DNA of 64,000 nt. Source: Chitinophaga pinensis. Its GTDB lineage: Bacteria > Bacteroidota > Bacteroidia > 2-12-FULL-35-15. Positions 60,086-64,000 of this stretch are shown one piece after another; the first letter of the stretch is position 1; every line of letters starts with the position of its first letter. Below the pieces are notes generated by a model. That model was not told where the DNA came from. It saw only the letters and a program-made list of their open reading frames with translations, and ran no database searches. The stretch covers positions 24,785 to 88,784 of the forward strand of contig CAMCUO010000004.1 in the NCBI GenBank assembly GCA_945879015.1. The letters are read 5' to 3'. The translations under genes were made by a program, and so were the position numbers.

Positions 60086-60736
60086 ATGGTAACTGATACA
60101 TACAGACATAAAGGTTTACGCAGACAGCTGGCGAGTCTTTTAAAAGAAAAAGGAATTGAAGATGCTGAGGTATTAAAGGCAATTGAAACTGTTCCTCGTC
60201 ATTTATTCCTAAATAGTTCTTTTATAGAAAGAGCTTATGAAGATATTGCATTTCCAATTGGTTCAGGTCAAACGATATCTCGCCCCCATACAGTTGCTTT
60301 TCAAACAGAGCTGTTAGATTTAAAAAAAGGAGAGAAAGTATTAGAGATTGGAACAGGTTCGGGATACCAAACGAGTGTTTTATTGGAAATGGGTGTTAAA
60401 GTGTATACAATTGAGCGCCAAAAAGCGCTTTTCGACTTAACAAAGGCATTTTTGCCTACTATAGGTTATAATCCAAAGTTTTTTTATGGTGATGGTTATA
60501 AAGGACTACCAATTTTTGCTCCTTTTGATAAGATAATAATAACAGCAGGTGCCCCAATTATTCCAGATGCCTTGCTAGATCAACTCAAAGTTGGCGGAAT
60601 TTTAGTGATTCCTTTGGGCGATAAAGTCCAAATAATGACATTTATTAAGAAAACAGCTCCAAAAACCTTCGAAAAGGTTGAATATGGGGAATTTAAGTTT
60701 GTTCCATTGCTTGAGGATAAGGAATGGGGCGATTAA
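60086..60736 (+). CDS. pcm: Protein-L-isoaspartate O-methyltransferase
   Basis: 216 residues. N-terminal LRRQLASLLKEKGIEDAEVL and FPIGSGQTISRPHTVAFQTE are PCMT signatures. SAM motif I is VLEIGTGSGYQTSVLLEMG. Post motif: IERQKALFDLTKAFLPTIG; motif II/III FDKIIITAGAPIIPDALLDQ. The enzyme starts repair of isoaspartyl damage in proteins. Transcribed alone, divergent from the Gfo gene. Confidence 0.94.
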   Translation: MVTDTYRHKGLRRQLASLLKEKGIEDAEVLKAIETVPRHLFLNSSFIERAYEDIAFPIGSGQTISRPHTVAFQTELLDLKKGEKVLEIGTGSGYQTSVLLEMGVKVYTIERQKALFDLTKAFLPTIGYNPKFFYGDGYKGLPIFAPFDKIIITAGAPIIPDALLDQLKVGGILVIPLGDKVQIMTFIKKTAPKTFEKVEYGEFKFVPLLEDKEWGD

Positions 60737-60749
60737 GCAGCTAGCCTTT

Positions 60750-60779
60750 GTCGCCCATTCGACTCTGCTCAGGGTGACA
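60750..60779. repeat. Dispersed intergenic repeat, family B copy 3
   Basis: CGCCCATTCGACTCTGCTCA followed by GGGTGACAC, homologous to the copies at 17156 and 53296-53347. Confidence 0.6.
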
Positions 60780-60858
60780 CAAATTGTGAAGGGTTATTAA
60801 CAATCTAGTGTCAATAACAAACGTATTGTTAATAAGTGGGTGGATTAAAAATATTGTT

Positions 60859-60866
60859 TACATTTG
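60859..60866 (+). promoter_or_regulatory. Promoter -7 box for the abundant OMP gene (TACATTTG)
   Basis: TACATTTG, exact match to TAnnTTTG, 60 bases before the ATG at 60927. A TTGTT lies further upstream but at non-ideal spacing. Confidence 0.5.
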
Positions 60867-60926
60867 TGTCACTGAATTTTAAAATTGATTATTTAAAAAT
60901 TTAATTTAAACTAAACAACAAAAACT

Positions 60927-61853
60927 ATGAAAAAATCAGTACTAGTAATTGCTTTAGCACTTGGCGTAACAGGTGCTTTTGCGCAAGACTTAACATCAAA
61001 AAAAGGAGAACCAATGTTGCCTGAGGCAGAAGATTGGGCTATCTCTATGAATGCAGATCCTATCTTTCAATATGTAGGTAATGCATTTAACGGAAACACA
61101 GGTAATGCTGCTCCAGGAGTAAATTGGTTGAATGGTAACCAAACAATCATCGGAAAAAAATTCATCGATGAGAAAAACGCTTACAGAGTATTAGTACGTT
61201 TGGGTTTCACAAATGAAACTTACAAAAACTTCGTTGCTGATAACTCTATTGCAACTCCTGCTGTTTTTCCAGCTCAAGATGCTGAAGTTGAAGACAAATT
61301 CAAAATGAGAAATACAACCATCGGAATTGGTGTTGGTAAAGAAATGAGAAGAGGAAAAACTCGTTTGCAAGGGTATTATGGTGCAGATGCGATGATCTGG
61401 ATCGCTTCTTCAAAAAACAAGTTTGAATATGGTAACACTATGACAGCTGTTGCTGGTGCTGGTGTAACTCCAACTCCAACTTCTACAACTTGGAACACTA
61501 CTACAGGTGCTGTTGCATCAGAAGGTGCTAACGGTAACCGTACTTTATCTTCAAAATCTGGAATGACTTTCGGAATTGGTGTACGTGGTTTCATCGGAGC
61601 TGAATACTTCATCTTCCCAAAAATTGCAATCGGTGCTGAATACGGTTGGGGAATTGGTTTCCAAACTTCTGGTAAAGGAACAACAGTAAGTGAAACTACT
61701 GGTGGTGCTGGTCCAGTTGTTGCTGAACAAGAAACTATTACTGCTGGTTCTTCTAAATTTGGATTTGATACTGATTTAAACCAAGGAACTATTTTTGGTT
61801 TCAAAGGTTCTAACACAGGAACAACTTCTTTAAAAGTTACTTTTCACTTCTAG
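60927..61853 (+). CDS. Outer-membrane beta-barrel protein, probably highly expressed
   Basis: 308 residues. Clean signal peptide KKSVLVIALALGVTGAFAQ. Alternating strands follow: FKMRNTTIGIGVGKEMRRGK, TRLQGYYGADAMIWI, MTFGIGVRGFIGAEYFIFPK; it ends NTGTTSLKVTFHF with the terminal Phe that BAM needs. Codons strongly favour TTC, AAC, ATC and GGT in contrast to neighbouring genes, a sign of high expression. No named family can be assigned. Strong terminator behind. Confidence 0.8.
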   Translation: MKKSVLVIALALGVTGAFAQDLTSKKGEPMLPEAEDWAISMNADPIFQYVGNAFNGNTGNAAPGVNWLNGNQTIIGKKFIDEKNAYRVLVRLGFTNETYKNFVADNSIATPAVFPAQDAEVEDKFKMRNTTIGIGVGKEMRRGKTRLQGYYGADAMIWIASSKNKFEYGNTMTAVAGAGVTPTPTSTTWNTTTGAVASEGANGNRTLSSKSGMTFGIGVRGFIGAEYFIFPKIAIGAEYGWGIGFQTSGKGTTVSETTGGAGPVVAEQETITAGSSKFGFDTDLNQGTIFGFKGSNTGTTSLKVTFHF

Positions 61854-61873
61854 TAAGTAGAAAATATTTTAAC

Positions 61874-61906
61874 AAAAAGACCCACGCTTTAAGCATGGGT
61901 CTTTTT
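61874..61906. terminator. Intrinsic terminator, bidirectional
   Basis: AAAAAGACCCA pairs with TGGGTCTTTTT, and the interior GCTT/AAGC forms a second stem. Lies between the (+) OMP gene and the (-) pseudouridine synthase gene. Confidence 0.92.
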
Positions 61907-61909
61907 GTT

Positions 61910-62440
61910 TTAAGATAATTGCAAGAACAAATCGTACACTTCATCTTCTGTTAATTCTCTCCACTCACCAACTTTAAGTTTTCCTAATTTAATATTCATA
62001 ATTCTAACTCTCTGCAATTTTATTACTTGGTAGTCTAACGTATTACACATTCTTCTAATTTGTCGGTTTAGGCCTTGTTTAAGCACAATTCTAAAAACTC
62101 TTTTTGTGTTTGGTTCTGGTTTTATCTTGCACGATTTTGTTGTTGCATCACCTATATCTACTCCATGTGCCATGTCTTTCAAAAATTGATTTCTCAATGG
62201 AAGATTAAGAGTAACAACATATTCTTTCTCATGTTCAAAATCGGGATGAATGATTTTATTTATGATGGCTCCATTATTCGTTAATAAAATCAGTCCTTCC
62301 GAATCTTTATCCAGTCGACCAATCGGAAGAATATTTTCTTTGTGTTGAATTGCATCAAGGATATTGCCTTCTACTTTTTCGGTAGTACAAACTATTCCAG
62401 CTGGTTTATTGTATGCGATGTATATAAAGTTGTGATCCAT
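61910..62440 (-). CDS. RluE/RluF-type rRNA pseudouridine synthase (RsuA family)
   Basis: 176 residues from ATG 62440; a TTG at 62452 lies inside the -7 box and is rejected. No S4 domain. The catalytic GRLDKDSEGLILLTNNG motif (Asp) is complete, and KEYVVTLNLPLRNQFLKDMA, VLKQGLNRQIRRMCNTLDYQ and KLQRVRIMNIKLGKLKVGEW are conserved RsuA-family segments. It turns a uridine in 23S (RluE/F type) or 16S rRNA into pseudouridine. Which position is not clear without alignment. Confidence 0.87.
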   Translation of the reverse strand: MDHNFIYIAYNKPAGIVCTTEKVEGNILDAIQHKENILPIGRLDKDSEGLILLTNNGAIINKIIHPDFEHEKEYVVTLNLPLRNQFLKDMAHGVDIGDATTKSCKIKPEPNTKRVFRIVLKQGLNRQIRRMCNTLDYQVIKLQRVRIMNIKLGKLKVGEWRELTEDEVYDLFLQLS

Positions 62441-62449
62441 AATTTTATA

Positions 62450-62457
62450 CAAAGGTA
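62450..62457 (-). promoter_or_regulatory. Promoter -7 box close to the pseudouridine synthase start (TACCTTTG)
   Basis: TACCTTTG on the minus strand, ending 9 bases before ATG 62440. Supports the shorter start and suggests a very short or missing leader. Confidence 0.5.
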
Positions 62458-62559
62458 TTTTTTAATTAAGCATTCCATCAAGATTCGTAAAATTCGTAAC
62501 AATTCGTTATTCGTACCGTTTATTTTTTACCTTTGAATCGCTATTTGGTTTTTGATTGT

Positions 62560-62707
62560 AATAATCAAAATTAAAAGGGAACCTTGTTTAAATCAAGGAC
62601 TGTTCCCGCAACTGTAAGCTCTTTCCGAAAGGAAAACGTGTTCTACAAACCACTATAACTGTAAAAGGTTATGGGAAGGTGCACAAGAGTGAGTCAGGAG
62701 ACCTGCC
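62560..62707 (+). ncRNA. Cobalamin riboswitch
   Basis: Conserved cobalamin-aptamer elements occur in order: AAAAGGGAAC then the paired CCTTG/CAAGG arms, ACTGTTCCCGCAACTGTAAG (B12 box region), a variable arm, ACCACT then ATGGGAAGGTG, and the terminal GAGTCAGGAGACCTGCC. A BtuB-like TonB-dependent receptor starts 127 bases further on, the usual target. Binding of B12 should lower expression of the receptor. The 5' edge is approximate. Confidence 0.93.
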
Positions 62708-62833
62708 AAAAAGTAAATAACATTTGTAGCTTTCGGAGAAAAGGCGAAGAATAGACGAATATTTTCACATTTTTCTATCCTTACAATTTTACCGTTTGTT
62801 GCTAATGATTAAGCTTTTGCTAAATCGTTTGTA

Positions 62834-64000
62834 ATGAATTTGATTAAGATTAATTGTATGCTATTGCTAGTTGTGCAATCCTTTGTTGGATATGGGCAGC
62901 AAATTCCTGTGGATTCCTCAAAAAAATTAAATGTAGTGGAGGTGTCGGCTTCGCGTTTGACAGTTTTCTCGAATTCAAACAAAACAGAACACTTCGATAG
63001 TACTTTTCTTAGTCGCTACTCAATAAATAATTTAGCAGATATTCTCACAAACGAAAGTCAAGTTTTTGTTAAATCATACGGATTAGGAAGTTTAGCAACA
63101 ACATCTTTCAGAGGTTCTGGTGCAAGTCATACAGCTTTGCTATGGAATGGATTTAATTTACAAAGTCCGATGAATGGCTTAGTAGACATGTCGCTAATTC
63201 CAGCAAATTTTATGTCGGATATAAAAATTCAATATGGTGGAGCAGGAGCATTGTGGGGAACAGGAGCAGTTGGTGGAAGTATTCATTTGAATAATTCTTC
63301 TGAATATAATCGAGGAATTACAGTTGCTACAACTACATCGTTCGGAAGTTTTTCTGATAAACAACAACAAGCAAATTTGGAGATTAGTAAAAAACGTTTT
63401 GTTACTTCTTTGAAAATATTTAATCATGATGCGAAAAATGATTTCCCTTTTATCAATACAGCACAATACGGTAAACCTGAGCAAAAACAAAGCAATGCAG
63501 AGTTAAAGGAATATGGGTTTTTGCAGGAAAACTATTTCTTAATTAATGATAAACAAAAATTAAGCACACATTTCTGGTATCAAAATAATGATAGGAATAT
63601 TCCACCATCCATGACACAAAATATAAATGTGTCGAATCAAAAGGATGTTTTTTACAGAGCAACGGCCGATTGGCAAAGAACTACAGAAAAATTAACAATC
63701 ATAGCAAGAGCTGCTTACTTTGATGAATATTTATTTTTTACAGATACATTAGTTGATATTGATTCTAAAAGCAGAACAAAAGTTTTTATTGCTGAAGCAG
63801 AAAGTAGATTTAGCTTAACAAAGAACGACATCTTGAACATTGGTGTTAACAATACTTATAGCGAAGCAGAAAGTGAAAGTTTTTTAATTACTCAACATCA
63901 AAACAGAGCAGCACTATTTGCAAATTATAAAATTCAATCGCTAAAAAAAAAGTTGAGTGCAGTTATTAGTGTTCGTCAAGAATTTGTTGAAGGCAAATCT
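62834..64000 (+). CDS. btuB: BtuB-like TonB-dependent outer-membrane receptor (partial, C-terminus outside the window)
   Basis: 389 codons to the window edge, no stop. Signal peptide NLIKINCMLLLVVQSFVGYG. Plug domain about 30-150: VEVSASRLTVFS (TonB-box-like), SINNLADILTNESQVFVKSY, TTSFRGSGASHTALLWNGFN, then IQYGGAGALWGTGAVGGSIH, the standard plug ending. The barrel strands begin afterwards (ITVATTTSFGSFSDKQQQAN). It imports cobalamin or cobinamide with TonB energy. The upstream riboswitch supports this substrate. There is no CarboxypepD_reg extension as in SusC-type receptors. Confidence 0.9.
   Translation, partial: MNLIKINCMLLLVVQSFVGYGQQIPVDSSKKLNVVEVSASRLTVFSNSNKTEHFDSTFLSRYSINNLADILTNESQVFVKSYGLGSLATTSFRGSGASHTALLWNGFNLQSPMNGLVDMSLIPANFMSDIKIQYGGAGALWGTGAVGGSIHLNNSSEYNRGITVATTTSFGSFSDKQQQANLEISKKRFVTSLKIFNHDAKNDFPFINTAQYGKPEQKQSNAELKEYGFLQENYFLINDKQKLSTHFWYQNNDRNIPPSMTQNINVSNQKDVFYRATADWQRTTEKLTIIARAAYFDEYLFFTDTLVDIDSKSRTKVFIAEAESRFSLTKNDILNIGVNNTYSEAESESFLITQHQNRAALFANYKIQSLKKKLSAVISVRQEFVEGKS

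Overview
The window is a strongly AT-rich piece of a Bacteroidota chromosome, most likely a Flavobacteriales-like lineage. The evidence is: type IX secretion (T9SS) C-terminal sorting domains of both type A and type B, several PorE-like TPR/PD40/OmpA proteins, families largely restricted to Bacteroidota (DUF4197, DUF4294), a ribosomal protein S16 with a long acidic tail, almost no Shine-Dalgarno sequences, and repeated TAnnTTTG promoter -7 boxes. No tRNA, rRNA, CRISPR array or intact transposon was seen.

Layout. (1) 1-11860 (+): the distal part of a surface polysaccharide (O-antigen or capsule) cluster. It holds two methyltransferases, six glycosyltransferases, FdtA/FdtB-type dTDP-3-amino-sugar enzymes, a PglD-like acetyltransferase, a PglE/ArnB-like aminotransferase, an O-antigen ligase/polymerase and a small PglC-like phosphoglycosyl transferase. 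(2) 11996-15703: a SirB1-type transglutaminase-fold protein, a nucleoside phosphorylase and two tandem universal stress proteins. (3) 15767-28227 (-): a long co-directional run that starts with a 2-oxoacid dehydrogenase E2 gene, passes through four paralogous envelope proteins built on a TPR + PD40 beta-propeller frame (one has the full PorE order TPR-PD40-carboxypeptidase regulatory domain-OmpA), and ends with an exonuclease, a fumarylacetoacetase-family enzyme and a DUF4197 lipoprotein. (4) 28228-35713: glyA, a small membrane protein, gene remnants (possible transposase, RibD-like), CIA30, trmN6, and rpsP-yfiT-rimM, where a DinB/YfiT gene separates rpsP from rimM, then a third universal stress protein. 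(5) 35922-44086: a T9SS cargo protein, a Cys-rich lipoprotein, dnaE, a TolA-like coiled-coil envelope protein and trxA. (6) 44225-51605: DUF58, a cation efflux transporter, several decayed small genes (VOC, Crp, a small membrane protein, a Rieske-like fragment), outer-membrane proteins, DUF3820 and a large CAP+OmpA-like protein. (7) 51769-64000: an accC without accB, DUF4294, a T9SS type B protein, 3-hydroxyacyl-CoA dehydrogenase, a second large phosphoglycosyl transferase with a lipoprotein and a Gfo/Idh/MocA oxidoreductase, pcm, a probably highly expressed beta-barrel protein, an RluE/F-type pseudouridine synthase, and a cobalamin riboswitch ahead of a BtuB-like TonB-dependent receptor that runs off the window.

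The coherent theme is cell-surface biology: making a polysaccharide, the envelope anchoring/secretion apparatus and its cargo, and vitamin B12 uptake. Intergenic regions are unusually rich in palindromic dispersed repeats (three copies of one REP-like family, at least three other families) and in short-word tandem repeats, including a heptanucleotide array near 55270-55458. No wholly new system can be proven from the sequence alone. The best candidates for a second look are the four-paralogue PorE-like operon with its shared non-canonical OmpA motif (ASQVPT), and the repeat families.
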